This document shows positions 50,426-58,412 of a stretch of 64,000 nt of DNA, in pieces. Location of the stretch: the NCBI GenBank assembly GCA_038238015.1, contig JBBRYA010000008.1, positions 19,220-83,219 of the forward strand, in the 5' to 3' direction. The notes under the pieces are model-generated. The model was not told where the DNA came from. It searched no databases and was given only the letters and a program-made list of their open reading frames with translations. The translations under genes and the position numbers were made by a program. Each line of letters begins with the position of its first letter. The first letter of the stretch is position 1. The DNA comes from DASQFQ01 sp038238015 (GTDB lineage: Bacteria > Actinomycetota > Thermoleophilia > Solirubrobacterales > Solirubrobacteraceae).

Positions 50426-50757
50426 GCGCGCACGACGCCGATGGTCCCGATGAAGCGCGAGGCCGCGTCCTCCGGCGCCGCGTGGGAAATGCTGAGCTCG
50501 ACCTGCAGGCGGCGCCCGTAGGCGTCGAGCGCCGGGACCTCGATCGTCGTCCCGACCAGCGCCGACGGGCCGCCGGAGGCCACGCGCTCGAGCCCGCGCT
50601 GATGCACGGCGCGCAGCTCGGGAGGGACGATCAGCTCGGCCACGCTGCGCCCGACCGCGTCGGCGCTCGCGTACCCGAACAGCATCTCGGCGCCCTCGTC
50701 GAAGTGCGTGACGACGCCCCGCGCGTCCATCCCGACGACCGCGGTCCCCTCAGCCAC
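50386..50757 (-). CDS. Single PAS-domain protein
   Basis: 123 residues from the GTG at 50757: GTAVVGMDARGVVTHFDEGAEMLFGYASADAVGRSV, IVPPELRAVHQRGLERV and RRLQVELSISHA form one PAS domain filling nearly the whole protein. No output domain is attached. It may sense a ligand or redox state and pass it to a partner. The start overlaps the end of the oxidoreductase gene upstream by 8 nt, and its tail overlaps the convergent oxidoreductase by 40 nt, an unusually long overlap, so the last residues are probably unconserved. Function in a sugar cluster is unclear. Confidence 0.65.
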   Translation of the reverse strand: MAEGTAVVGMDARGVVTHFDEGAEMLFGYASADAVGRSVAELIVPPELRAVHQRGLERVASGGPSALVGTTIEVPALDAYGRRLQVELSISHAAPEDAASRFIGTIGVVRAHSSTDRPSSAER

Positions 50758-51856
50758 GCGGCACCGCCTCGCGCCGGCCGCTCGCGGCCGAGCGCGCGAT
50801 CGCGTCGGCGACCTCGCCCGCACGCCAGCCGTCCTCGAACGTCGCTCCGTGCGGCGCCACGCTGCCCTCGCCGGCGATCGCCCGCAGCAGATGGCGGAGC
50901 TCGTGCACGAACGAGTCGCCCCAGCCCACGATGTGCCCGGGCGGCCACCAGTGCTCCATGAACGGATGCTCGGGCTCGGTGACGAGGATCCGCTCGAAGA
51001 ACCGCGGCCTCGCCACCTGCAGCTCGTTGAGGCGCTCGACGTCGAAGGCGATCGCCCCGCGCGCGCCGTTGATCTCCAGCTGCAGGCCGTTGATGCGCCC
51101 GGTCGCGAAGCGCGTCGCCTCGAGCGTGCCGATCGCGCCGCCCTCGAGCTCGACCGCGGCCGCGAAGGCGTCGTCGACGCCCCCCTCGCCCAGGCCGGGC
51201 GCGTCGCGGAAGGTCCGCGTCAGAGCGCTCACCGCGACGGGCTCGCCGACGAGGTAGCGCACCAGGTCGATGATGTGCGTGCCGAGGTCGCCGAGCGCGC
51301 CCGACCCCGCCTGCGCGGCGTCGAAGCGCCAGGAGGCGGCCGCGTCGGCGCCCCAGGACTGCAGGTAGCGTGCCCGCACATGGTGGATCTCCCCGATCTC
51401 CCCGGCCTCCAGCAGCTCCCGCGCGAGCCGGATAGCGGGCATGAAGCGGTAGTTGAAGCCGCACATGTGCTCCACGCCGGTCGCGGCGACGCGCTCGTAG
51501 ATCTCGCGGCTCTCGGCGGCGTCGCGCCCGAGCGGCTTCTCGCAGAGGACGTGCTTGCCGGCCTGCGCGGCCGCGATCGTCGGCTCGGCGTGCAGGGCGT
51601 TGGGGCCGAGGTTGTCGAACAGGCCGATGCGCTCGTCGGCGACCAGCTCGCGCCAGTCGGTGACGTGCCCTGCGAACCCGTAGCGCCGCGCCGCCTCGGC
51701 GACCGCCGCCTCGTCGCGGCCGGCGACCAACACGAGCTCGGGGACAAGCGGCGGTGGCCACGTCATGTAGGCGAGCGTCTTGAGCGCGTTGGCGTGCGCC
51801 TTGCCCATGAAGCCGTAGCCCAGCATCCCCACGCCGATCGCGTCCACGCGCTGCAC
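50750..51856 (-). CDS. Gfo/Idh/MocA family oxidoreductase, copy 2
   Basis: 368 residues. VGMLGYGFMGKAHANAL (NAD(P)-binding, about 9-25), CEKPLGRDAAESREI (catalytic Lys), CGFNYRFMPAIRLARELL and GSGALGDLGTHIIDLVRYL. It is longer than copy 1 and of the inositol-dehydrogenase/IolG-like branch. It is divergent from the TIM-barrel isomerase gene with only 23 bp between starts. GTG start at 51856; a GTG 9 nt downstream is an alternative. A pentose, pentonate or inositol derivative is the expected substrate from context. Confidence 0.87.
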   Translation of the reverse strand: MQRVDAIGVGMLGYGFMGKAHANALKTLAYMTWPPPLVPELVLVAGRDEAAVAEAARRYGFAGHVTDWRELVADERIGLFDNLGPNALHAEPTIAAAQAGKHVLCEKPLGRDAAESREIYERVAATGVEHMCGFNYRFMPAIRLARELLEAGEIGEIHHVRARYLQSWGADAAASWRFDAAQAGSGALGDLGTHIIDLVRYLVGEPVAVSALTRTFRDAPGLGEGGVDDAFAAAVELEGGAIGTLEATRFATGRINGLQLEINGARGAIAFDVERLNELQVARPRFFERILVTEPEHPFMEHWWPPGHIVGWGDSFVHELRHLLRAIAGEGSVAPHGATFEDGWRAGEVADAIARSAASGRREAVPRG

Positions 51857-51879
51857 CCTATGGACAAAGGAGACCCGAC

Positions 51880-52884
51880 ATGAAGATCAGCCTCGGCATC
51901 TGGGCGATGGGGGGGATGGTCACCCGCTTCGTCCCCGGCGGCTACCAGCCCGAGCACGGCGCGGAGAACACCGTCGAGAAGGTCCAGCGCGCGGTGGCGG
52001 GCCTCGACGGGCTGGTCGACGACTACGAGTTCCACTATCCCGGCGAGCTCTCAGAGGACAACCTCGAGGAGGTGCGCGCGGCGCTCGGCGACCACGGGAT
52101 CTACTGCATCTGCAGCGGCCTGCACGTCGACCAGCGCTTCGGCAAGGGCGGGCTGACCTCTCCCGACCGCGGCGTGCGCGAGGAGGCGCGGCAGCTGACC
52201 CGGGCGGCGGCGGACTTCGCCGGCTCGCTGGGCGCGCACTTCATCATCTGGCCCGGGATCGAGGGCTACAACTACCCCTTCCAGGCGGCCTACCGCGAGA
52301 GCTGGGCGTGGCTGGTCGAGGGGATCGGCGAGGCCGCTGAGCGCTGCTCGGAGCACGGGATCAAACTCTTCCTCGAGCACAAGAACTCCGAGCCCGCGAT
52401 GAAGATCCACATGGGCAACGTGGGGATGACGCTGCACATCATCCACAAGCTGCGTGCCCAGGGGATCGACAACGTGCAGGTCAACATGGACTGGCAGCAC
52501 CTGATCATGAACGGCGAGAACCTCGCCGAGTACGCGGCGCTGCTCGACGCCGAGGGGCTGCTCGGCCATCAGCACGGCAACTCGGGCTGGGGCACCTTCG
52601 ACGACGACAACATGGTCGGCGCCACGGCGTTCATGGAGACGCTCGAGCTGGCGGTCGAGCTGCGGCGCGCGAACTACGGGGCCCAGGGTGAGCGTCTCGG
52701 GCTCGACCTCTACCCGTACACCGAGGACCAGGTCGCGGCCGTGAAGCGCAGCGTGCTGCAGTGGCGCTTCATCGACGAGGTGGCGTCGCGGATCGACGAC
52801 GCGGCGCTGCGCGAGGCGCAGAGCCGCAAGGACGCGGTGCGCGCCTACGAGCTGGTCTACGCGGCGCTCGGAGCCCCCGCGTGA
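51880..52884 (+). CDS. Xylose isomerase-like TIM-barrel protein
   Basis: 334 residues, AP endonuclease family 2/xylose isomerase-like barrel: MKISLGIWAMGGMVTRFVPGG start, YEFHYPGEL, IKLFLEHKNSEP (metal Glu), VQVNMDWQHLIMNGEN (metal Asp), LGHQHGNSGWGTFDDDN (metal His) and RLGLDLYPYTEDQ. It is not a canonical XylA (about 390 residues). Directly coupled to xylulokinase (4-nt overlap), it is the best candidate for the pentose isomerase of this pathway. AAGGAGA lies 8 nt before the ATG. Confidence 0.83.
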   Translation: MKISLGIWAMGGMVTRFVPGGYQPEHGAENTVEKVQRAVAGLDGLVDDYEFHYPGELSEDNLEEVRAALGDHGIYCICSGLHVDQRFGKGGLTSPDRGVREEARQLTRAAADFAGSLGAHFIIWPGIEGYNYPFQAAYRESWAWLVEGIGEAAERCSEHGIKLFLEHKNSEPAMKIHMGNVGMTLHIIHKLRAQGIDNVQVNMDWQHLIMNGENLAEYAALLDAEGLLGHQHGNSGWGTFDDDNMVGATAFMETLELAVELRRANYGAQGERLGLDLYPYTEDQVAAVKRSVLQWRFIDEVASRIDDAALREAQSRKDAVRAYELVYAALGAPA

Positions 52885-54311
52885 AGGTCGCGGTCGGGCT
52901 CGACGTCGGGACCACCTCGGTCAAGGGCGTCGCCGTCTCCGAGGACGGCGACGTGCTCGCGCGCGCCGAGCGCGAGCACGCGCTCTCGACACCCAGGCCC
53001 GGCTGGGCCGAGCAGGACCCCGAGGACTGGTGGCGCGGCTCGCGCGAGGTGCTCGACGAGCTCGAGCAGGCGGGCGAGCTCGCCGGCATCGGGCTGGCGG
53101 GCCAGATGCACGGGCTCGTCGCGCTCGACGACGGCGAGCAGGTGGTGCGCCCCGCGATCCTCTGGAACGACCAGCGCACGGGGGCCCAGTGCGAGGAGAT
53201 CGAGCAGCGGGTCGGGCTCGAGGCGCTGATCGCCGCGACCGGCAATCGCGCGCTCACCGGCTTCACCGCGCCGAAGCTGCTGTGGCTGCGCGAGCACGAG
53301 CCGGAGGGCTACGAGCGGATCGCGCACATCCTGCTCCCCAAGGACTACGTGCGCCTGCGCCTGTGCGGGGAGCGCGCGATCGACGTCGCCGACGCGTCGG
53401 GCACGCTGCTCTTCGACGTCGCGCGGCGACGCTGGAGCGACGAGGTCTGCACGGCGCTCGAGATCCCGCGCGACTGGCTTCCACGAGCGCTCGAGTCCCC
53501 GGAGGTCTCGGGCGAGACGCCCGCCGGCGTGCCGATCGCGGCCGGGGCGGGAGACCAGGCCGCGGGCGCGCTCGGGGTCGGGGTGGTCGAGGCGGGCGCC
53601 CCGCTGTCGGTCGTGCTCGGCACCTCCGGCGTGGTCTTCTCGGCGCTCCCGGAGTTCGCCGCCGATCCCGAGGCGCGAGTGCACGCGTTCTGCCACGCAG
53701 TGCCCGAGACCTGGCACGCGATGGGGGTCATGCTCTCGGCCGCCGGCTCACTTCGCTGGCTGCGCGATGCGATGGGAGGCGGCGCCGGCTACAGCGAGCT
53801 CGTGGAGCAGGCGGCAGGCTGGGAGCCTGGGGTGGAGGGGCTGACCTTCCTGCCCTATCTGGCGGGCGAGCGCACCCCGCACGCCGATCCCGACGCCCGT
53901 GGGTCGTTCACCGGGCTCTCGCTGCGCCACGACCGCGGCGCGCTGGCGCGGGCCGTGCTCGAGGGCGTGGCCCACGGCCTGCGCGATTCACTCGACCTGA
54001 TCGCCGAGCTCGGCCCTCTGCCCGACCGCGGCCGGGTGTCCGGTGGCGGCGCGCGCTCGGAGCTCTGGCTGCAGATCGTCGCCTCCGTGCTCGAGCTGCC
54101 ATTGGAGCGCACGGCCGTCGACGAGGGCGCCGCCTTCGGCGCCGCCCTGCTCGGCGGCGTGGCCGCAGGGCTGTGGGCCGACGCGGCGCAGGCGGTCGAG
54201 GCGACGGTGCGGCCGACCGGCGTGGTCGAGCCGGTCGAGGCGTGGGTCGCGCCATACCGCGAGGGCCAGGAGACCTTTCGCGCGCTCTACCCGGCGCTTC
54301 GGCGGGCCTAG
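52881..54311 (+). CDS. xylB: Xylulokinase (FGGY family)
   Basis: 476 residues. GLDVGTTSVKGVAV (phosphate 1), GLAGQMHGLVALD (the MHG typical of xylulokinase), ILWNDQRTG, GAGDQAAGALGVG (FGGY signature region, catalytic Asp), LPYLAGERTPHADPDARG and VSGGGARSELWLQI. It phosphorylates D-xylulose to D-xylulose 5-phosphate for the pentose phosphate pathway; transketolase and transaldolase are encoded at 56589-59512. GTG start overlapping the isomerase stop. A hairpin follows the stop. Confidence 0.92.
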   Translation: MKVAVGLDVGTTSVKGVAVSEDGDVLARAEREHALSTPRPGWAEQDPEDWWRGSREVLDELEQAGELAGIGLAGQMHGLVALDDGEQVVRPAILWNDQRTGAQCEEIEQRVGLEALIAATGNRALTGFTAPKLLWLREHEPEGYERIAHILLPKDYVRLRLCGERAIDVADASGTLLFDVARRRWSDEVCTALEIPRDWLPRALESPEVSGETPAGVPIAAGAGDQAAGALGVGVVEAGAPLSVVLGTSGVVFSALPEFAADPEARVHAFCHAVPETWHAMGVMLSAAGSLRWLRDAMGGGAGYSELVEQAAGWEPGVEGLTFLPYLAGERTPHADPDARGSFTGLSLRHDRGALARAVLEGVAHGLRDSLDLIAELGPLPDRGRVSGGGARSELWLQIVASVLELPLERTAVDEGAAFGAALLGGVAAGLWADAAQAVEATVRPTGVVEPVEAWVAPYREGQETFRALYPALRRA

Positions 54312-54344
54312 AACGAAAAGAGCCGCCCAGAAGGCGGCCCGTTC
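54311..54344 (+). terminator. Hairpin terminator after xylB
   Basis: GCCGCC/GGCGGC (6 bp, loop CAGAA) nested in GAACG/CGTTC, beginning at the xylB stop codon. The remainder of the gap to 54420 shows nothing distinct. Confidence 0.65.
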
Positions 54345-54420
54345 TCCCGATATCGGCAGGGGGGCCCGGAACTTGAGCGTTGTGGCTGAGTTGGCGTGTG
54401 GCCGCTCTTCGGGCTTTCCC

Positions 54421-55296
54421 TCAGGCGCTCACCGCTGTGAGGTCCGCGAGGGAGGTCGAGGGCAGGTCCGGATAGGCCTCGCGGACGGACCTCGCGTCGT
54501 GCGTCATGTCGATCGTGTCCATCACGAGTGCCGCCCGGGCCTGGCGGGCCTGCTCGGGTTTCACCGGGCCCATCACCGCGGCCATCAACCGCAGCATCGT
54601 ACGGGGGACGTGCCGGGCAGGCGTGGCGCGCCCGGCTGTCGCCTGCGCCGCGGCCGCAAGGTCGTTGAAGGTGAGGTCCTGCGGGCCCCCGACCTCGAGC
54701 GTCGTACCGCGGGTGGAGGGGTCGGCGATCACACGATCGACCAGCGCCGCAACGTCGGCCACGGAGACGAAGTTGATGGGATTCTCACCGCGCCCGAAGA
54801 CCAGCGGGCGGCCGGCACGGCCGGCGGTCTGCTCCAGCAGCTCGAGCCAGAGCTCGAGGAAGGCCGTCGAGCGGACGATCGTCCACGCCGCCGTCGAGGC
54901 CCGCAGATGCCGCTCGGCGGCGCACTTCATCCGGAGGAGCTCCATCGGATGGTCTTCGCGAGACCCGGCCACGGAGACCAGGACGACATCGGCGCCGGCG
55001 CCGCACGCGGCGTCGATGAGGTTGACATTGCCGTCGCGGTCCACCGACTCGGGTGAGACGTTCCCCGGCCCCGCGAAGCCGTGGACCGCCGACACGACGA
55101 TGGCGGCACCGTCGACGGCAGCCCGAAGCCTCGCGGGGTCGCGCACGTCGCCCTCGAAGATGTCGACGAGCGGGCCGGCGAGGTGCGCGGCTCGTACCGG
55201 ATCGCGAGTGAGCACGCGGACCGGCGCGCCTCGAGCGACAAGGCGCTCCACCAGGACCGTGCCCAGCCTGCCGCTGGCTCCGGCGACGAGGATCAC
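54421..55296 (-). CDS. NmrA/SDR-type NAD(P)-binding protein
   Basis: 291 residues from the GTG at 55296. Atypical SDR: VILVAGASGRLGTVLVERL (about 1-19), RVLTRDP for NADP, FEGDVRDPARLRAAV, VVLVSVAGSREDHP and an NmrA-like C-terminus (GQD-like EVGGPQDLTFNDLAAA). The Tyr-x-x-x-Lys pair is replaced (RMKCAAE region), as in NmrA-type sensors and quinone or isoflavone reductases. It is the second gene of a two-gene minus operon after the SnoaL gene (4-nt overlap), under the TetR operator at 55728. Possibly a reductase for a toxic compound sensed by TetR. Confidence 0.82.
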   Translation of the reverse strand: MILVAGASGRLGTVLVERLVARGAPVRVLTRDPVRAAHLAGPLVDIFEGDVRDPARLRAAVDGAAIVVSAVHGFAGPGNVSPESVDRDGNVNLIDAACGAGADVVLVSVAGSREDHPMELLRMKCAAERHLRASTAAWTIVRSTAFLELWLELLEQTAGRAGRPLVFGRGENPINFVSVADVAALVDRVIADPSTRGTTLEVGGPQDLTFNDLAAAAQATAGRATPARHVPRTMLRLMAAVMGPVKPEQARQARAALVMDTIDMTHDARSVREAYPDLPSTSLADLTAVSA

Positions 55297-55724
55297 GCGG
55301 TGGGCTCCACCTGACGGCGCACGGCGGCGTCGACGCCGCCGGCAGCGCGCTCGAGCGGCTCGAGGTACAGCCGCGCCCACGTGGCGACACCATCGGCGAC
55401 GCCGAAGATGACGACGCCACGGAGCAGGTGCTCGGATCCGTCGCGCCGGGTCCCTCGGTGCTCCCATTCCGACCATGCCGTGTCACCGTCGACGCAGCAG
55501 CGCAGAACCTCCGCGGTGAGGTCTGGGATGAACGCGAGCATCTGCTTCCAGTTGCGACGCACCTGCTCAGCTCCGGTGAAGCCGCGCTCGGGGTGGGCGG
55601 GGGTCTCGTTGCGGTAACCGGGGGCGAAGCACGCGACGATCGCGTCGAGGTCGTGCGCGTTCGTCGCGGTCACGAGTCGGTCCACCATCTGAGCCGGACC
55701 GCTGTCCTGGCGCTGAGCGATCAT
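55293..55724 (-). CDS. SnoaL-like (NTF2-fold) protein
   Basis: 143 residues: LVTATNAHDLDAIVACFAPGYRNETPAHPERGFTGAEQV is the SnoaL/limonene-epoxide-hydrolase-like start, then RNWKQMLAFIPDLTAEVL, WEHRGTRRDG and RLYLEPLERAAGG. A small cone-shaped fold used by cyclases, epoxide hydrolases and binding proteins; substrate unknown. First gene of the TetR-controlled pair with the NmrA-type reductase. The operator palindrome begins 3 bp upstream of its ATG, so repressor binding would block transcription or initiation directly. Confidence 0.82.
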   Translation of the reverse strand: MIAQRQDSGPAQMVDRLVTATNAHDLDAIVACFAPGYRNETPAHPERGFTGAEQVRRNWKQMLAFIPDLTAEVLRCCVDGDTAWSEWEHRGTRRDGSEHLLRGVVIFGVADGVATWARLYLEPLERAAGGVDAAVRRQVEPTA

Positions 55725-55727
55725 TCG

Positions 55728-55743
55728 TTACAGCGGTCTGTAA
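55728..55743. promoter_or_regulatory. Operator palindrome of the divergent TetR gene
   Basis: TTACAGCGGTCTGTAA: perfect 6-bp arms with a 4-bp centre in the 32-bp gap between the SnoaL gene (start 55724) and tetR (start 55757). This is the usual form and position of a TetR-family operator controlling both directions. Confidence 0.8.
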
Positions 55744-55756
55744 TCATTATCCCACT

Positions 55757-56416
55757 ATGAACCTACGCGAGCACGACGTCAAGTCGACGCGCCGCTATGA
55801 CGCATCCCGGCGCCGGTCGCGCGCGCTGCGGACGCGCACTGCCGTGCTGCAGGCCGCGGAACGGCTGTTCCTCAGCGACGGGTACGCGGCCACTACGATC
55901 GCCGCGGTGGCGACCGCGGCCGGCGTGTCCGTCGAGACGATCTACAAGGCCTTCGGCGGCAAGCCCGGGCTCGTGCGGGCGATCCGTGACCGGGCGCTGA
56001 AGGGCGAGGGGCCCGTGCCGGCCGAGCAGCGCTCGGACGAGCTGCAGGCGCGCGAGTCCGATCCCCGCGAGCTCATCCGCGGCTGGGGAGCGCTCACCGC
56101 GGAGGTCGCGCCGAGGGTGGCGCCGATCCTGCTGCTGGTGCGCTCAGCCGCCACCGTCGACCCTGGGCTGGCGGGCCTCAGGCATGAGCTCGACGCCGAC
56201 CGCCTGGTCAGGATGACGCACAACGCCCGCACGCTGGCAGAAGCCGGCCACCTCCGTGCAGGGGTTAAGCTCGAGGACGCCGCCGACGTACTGTGGACCT
56301 GCAGCTCGCCTGATCTGTACGAGCTGCTGGTTCTGATGCGCGGGTGGCCCTTGGACCGCTACGCCCGCTTCGTCGCCGACGCCATGATCGCGGGACTGCT
56401 AGCTCCCGCTCCCTAG
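55757..56416 (+). CDS. TetR family transcriptional regulator
   Basis: 219 residues. N-terminal helix-turn-helix: RTRTAVLQAAERLFLSDGYAATTIAAVATAAGVSVETIYKAFGGKPGLVRAI (about 27-80), preceded by a basic tail. The helical C-terminus (LIRGWGALTAEVAPRVAPILLLVRSAA...) is the ligand-binding domain; ligand unknown. Divergent from the SnoaL-NmrA pair, which it probably represses together with itself through the palindrome 55728-55743. Its stop overlaps the small membrane protein gene by 4 nt. Confidence 0.9.
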   Translation: MNLREHDVKSTRRYDASRRRSRALRTRTAVLQAAERLFLSDGYAATTIAAVATAAGVSVETIYKAFGGKPGLVRAIRDRALKGEGPVPAEQRSDELQARESDPRELIRGWGALTAEVAPRVAPILLLVRSAATVDPGLAGLRHELDADRLVRMTHNARTLAEAGHLRAGVKLEDAADVLWTCSSPDLYELLVLMRGWPLDRYARFVADAMIAGLLAPAP

Positions 56417-56577
56417 CTCAGCAGCACGACCAGCACGACGACGATCAGCAGCAGCACCATGCCGCCGCCGGCGACCTTCGCCTGCCACTGGTTGCGCCAG
56501 AAGTCCGGCTTGGCCCGATCGCGCGTGTAGCGGCCCTCGGGCGGCTCGCCGACCCAGTCGTCGTCGTCGCCGGCCAT
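56413..56577 (-). CDS. Small single-span membrane protein
   Basis: 54 residues: an acidic start (MAGDDDDWVGEPPEGRYTRDRAKPDFWRNQW) and one C-terminal membrane helix (MVLLLIVVVLVVLLS) that ends at the stop, so it is tail-anchored with the N-terminus in the cytoplasm. No family recognised; similar short DUF-type proteins are common in actinobacteria. It lies downstream of tkt across the palindrome 56582-56599 and ends convergent on tetR. Confidence 0.6.
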   Translation of the reverse strand: MAGDDDDWVGEPPEGRYTRDRAKPDFWRNQWQAKVAGGGMVLLLIVVVLVVLLS

Positions 56578-56581
56578 GGGC

Positions 56582-56599
56582 GCCCGGCCTAGGCCGGGC
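56582..56599. terminator. 18-bp perfect palindrome at the tkt stop
   Basis: GCCCGGCCTAGGCCGGGC covers the tkt stop codon (56589-56591) and can fold as a 7-bp stem with a 4-nt loop in RNA. Likely the terminator of the tal-tkt unit, although the small membrane protein gene begins 5 bp beyond. Confidence 0.6.
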
Positions 56600-58412
56600 T
56601 GTGCTCCTTGGCCATCTGCTGCGCCGCCTCGGCGATCGCGTCGGCGTCGATCTTGGCCGCGTGCAGGAGCTCCTCGGGCTTGCCGGAGGTGGGCATGTCT
56701 CGCACGGCGAGCTTGCGCACCGGCGGGCGGTCCTCGGACTCGGCGAGCGCCTCGAGCACCGCGTCGCCCAGTCCGCCCTCGGGCCAGTGGTCCTCGACGG
56801 TGACGATCGCGCCGCACTCGCGCGCGGCGGCCGCGACGGCCTCGGCGTCGATCGGCTTGATCGAGTAGCAGTCGAGCACGCGCGCGCTGACGCCCTCGCC
56901 CTCCAGCCGCTCGGCGGCCTCGACCGCCTGGTCGACCGTGATGCCGCAGGCGAGGATCGCGATGTCGTCTCCCTCGTGCACCAGGCGCGAGCCGCCGATC
57001 GTCACGGCCTCGTCGGCCGGGGTGCGGACCTCGGTCTTGCCGCGCAGGGTCCGCAGGTAGGAGATGCCCTTGCGATCGGCCATCGCCTCGACCAGCTGGG
57101 CGGTCTGGTTGGCGTCGGAGGGATGTAGCACGACCGAGTCGTGGATCGCCCGGAACGACGCGAAGTCCTCCAGCGCCATCTGCGACGGGCCGTCCTCGCC
57201 GATCGAGACGCCCGCGTGCGAGCCCGAGAGCCGCAGGCTCGCGCGCGAGACCGCCGCCATGCGGACGAAGTCGTAGGCGCGGCTGAGGAACGCCGCGAAC
57301 GTGGACCCGAACGCCACCCAGTTGCGGACCTGGAAGCCGACGACCGTCGAGACGAGCTGCTGCTCGGCGATGAACTGCTCGAAGTAGCGGTCCGGGTGGG
57401 CCTCGCGGAACATGTCCGCGTGGGTGGAGTTCGAGACCTCGCCGTCGAGGGCCACGACGTCTCCGCGCATCGAGCCCAGGGCGGTGATGGCCTTGCCGTA
57501 GGCCTCGCGGGTGGCGACCTCCTCGCCGAGCTCCCAGGTGGGCAGCTCGCCGCCCTCGACCTCGAAGCTGTGGGGCTTGCCGTCACCCTCGGGGGGCGAG
57601 ACGTCGACCGTGAGCTCGCGGTAGCCGCCCAGCTCCTCGATCGCGGCGTCGGGGTCCTCGATCGGCTTGCCGTGCTTGCCGGGCTGGTCCTCGACGGCCT
57701 TGACGCCCTTGCCCTTCTTGGTCTTGGCGATGATCACCGTCGGCCGGCCCTTGGTCTCCGCGGCCTCGGCGTACGCGGCGTCGATGGCCTCGTCGTCGTG
57801 CCCGTCGATTGCGATCGCGTGCCAGCCGAACGCCTCGGCGCGGCGGACGTAGCGGTCGAGGTCCCAGCCGACCATCGTCTCGCGGGTCTGGCCCAGGCGG
57901 TTGACGTCGATGATCGCGGTCAGGTTGTCGAGCTCGTACCAGCCGGCGTGCTCGAAGGCCTCCCACATCGAGCCCTCGGCCATCTCGGAGTCCCCGCAGA
58001 GGCACCAGACCCGGAAGGGCAGCTGGTCGAGCTGCTTGCCGGCCAGCGCGACGCCCGCGGCGATCGGCAGCCCCTGGCCCAGTGAGCCCGTGGCCACGTC
58101 GACCCACGGGAGCACCGGCACGGGGTGGCCCTCGAACTTCGAGCCGAACTTGCGGAAGCTCAGCAGGTCCTCGTCGGAGATCGCACCGGCCGCCTTGAGC
58201 ACGGAGTAGTACAGCGGCGACGCGTGGCCCTTGGAGAAGATCAGGTGGTCGTTGTTCGGGTTCTCCGGGGTCTGGAAGTCCAGGTGCAGGTGCTTCTCCA
58301 TCAGGACCGCCATCAGGTCGGCCGCCGACATGGACGAGGTCGGGTGCCCGGAGTTGGCCTCCGAGGAGCAGCGAATGGAGTCGACGCGCAGCTGCTGGCC
58401 GAGCTCGCTCAT
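56589..58412 (-). CDS. tkt: Transketolase
   Basis: 607 residues. The thiamine diphosphate domain has SGHPTSSMSAADLM, KGHASPLYYSVL, GSLGQGLPIAAGVALA and GDSEMAEGSMWEAFEHA (GDG-type ThDP motif); the pyrimidine domain has DGEVSNSTHADMF, FAEQ-type FIAEQQLVSTVVGF and GEDGPSQMALEDFASFR; the C-terminal domain has ILACGITVDQAVEAAERL. The shorter mammalian-like form lacks the insertion of E. coli TktA. It transfers two-carbon units in the pentose phosphate pathway. Its start overlaps the tal stop by 4 nt. It would consume xylulose 5-phosphate made by XylB. Confidence 0.95.
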   Translation of the reverse strand: MSELGQQLRVDSIRCSSEANSGHPTSSMSAADLMAVLMEKHLHLDFQTPENPNNDHLIFSKGHASPLYYSVLKAAGAISDEDLLSFRKFGSKFEGHPVPVLPWVDVATGSLGQGLPIAAGVALAGKQLDQLPFRVWCLCGDSEMAEGSMWEAFEHAGWYELDNLTAIIDVNRLGQTRETMVGWDLDRYVRRAEAFGWHAIAIDGHDDEAIDAAYAEAAETKGRPTVIIAKTKKGKGVKAVEDQPGKHGKPIEDPDAAIEELGGYRELTVDVSPPEGDGKPHSFEVEGGELPTWELGEEVATREAYGKAITALGSMRGDVVALDGEVSNSTHADMFREAHPDRYFEQFIAEQQLVSTVVGFQVRNWVAFGSTFAAFLSRAYDFVRMAAVSRASLRLSGSHAGVSIGEDGPSQMALEDFASFRAIHDSVVLHPSDANQTAQLVEAMADRKGISYLRTLRGKTEVRTPADEAVTIGGSRLVHEGDDIAILACGITVDQAVEAAERLEGEGVSARVLDCYSIKPIDAEAVAAAARECGAIVTVEDHWPEGGLGDAVLEALAESEDRPPVRKLAVRDMPTSGKPEELLHAAKIDADAIAEAAQQMAKEHSPA

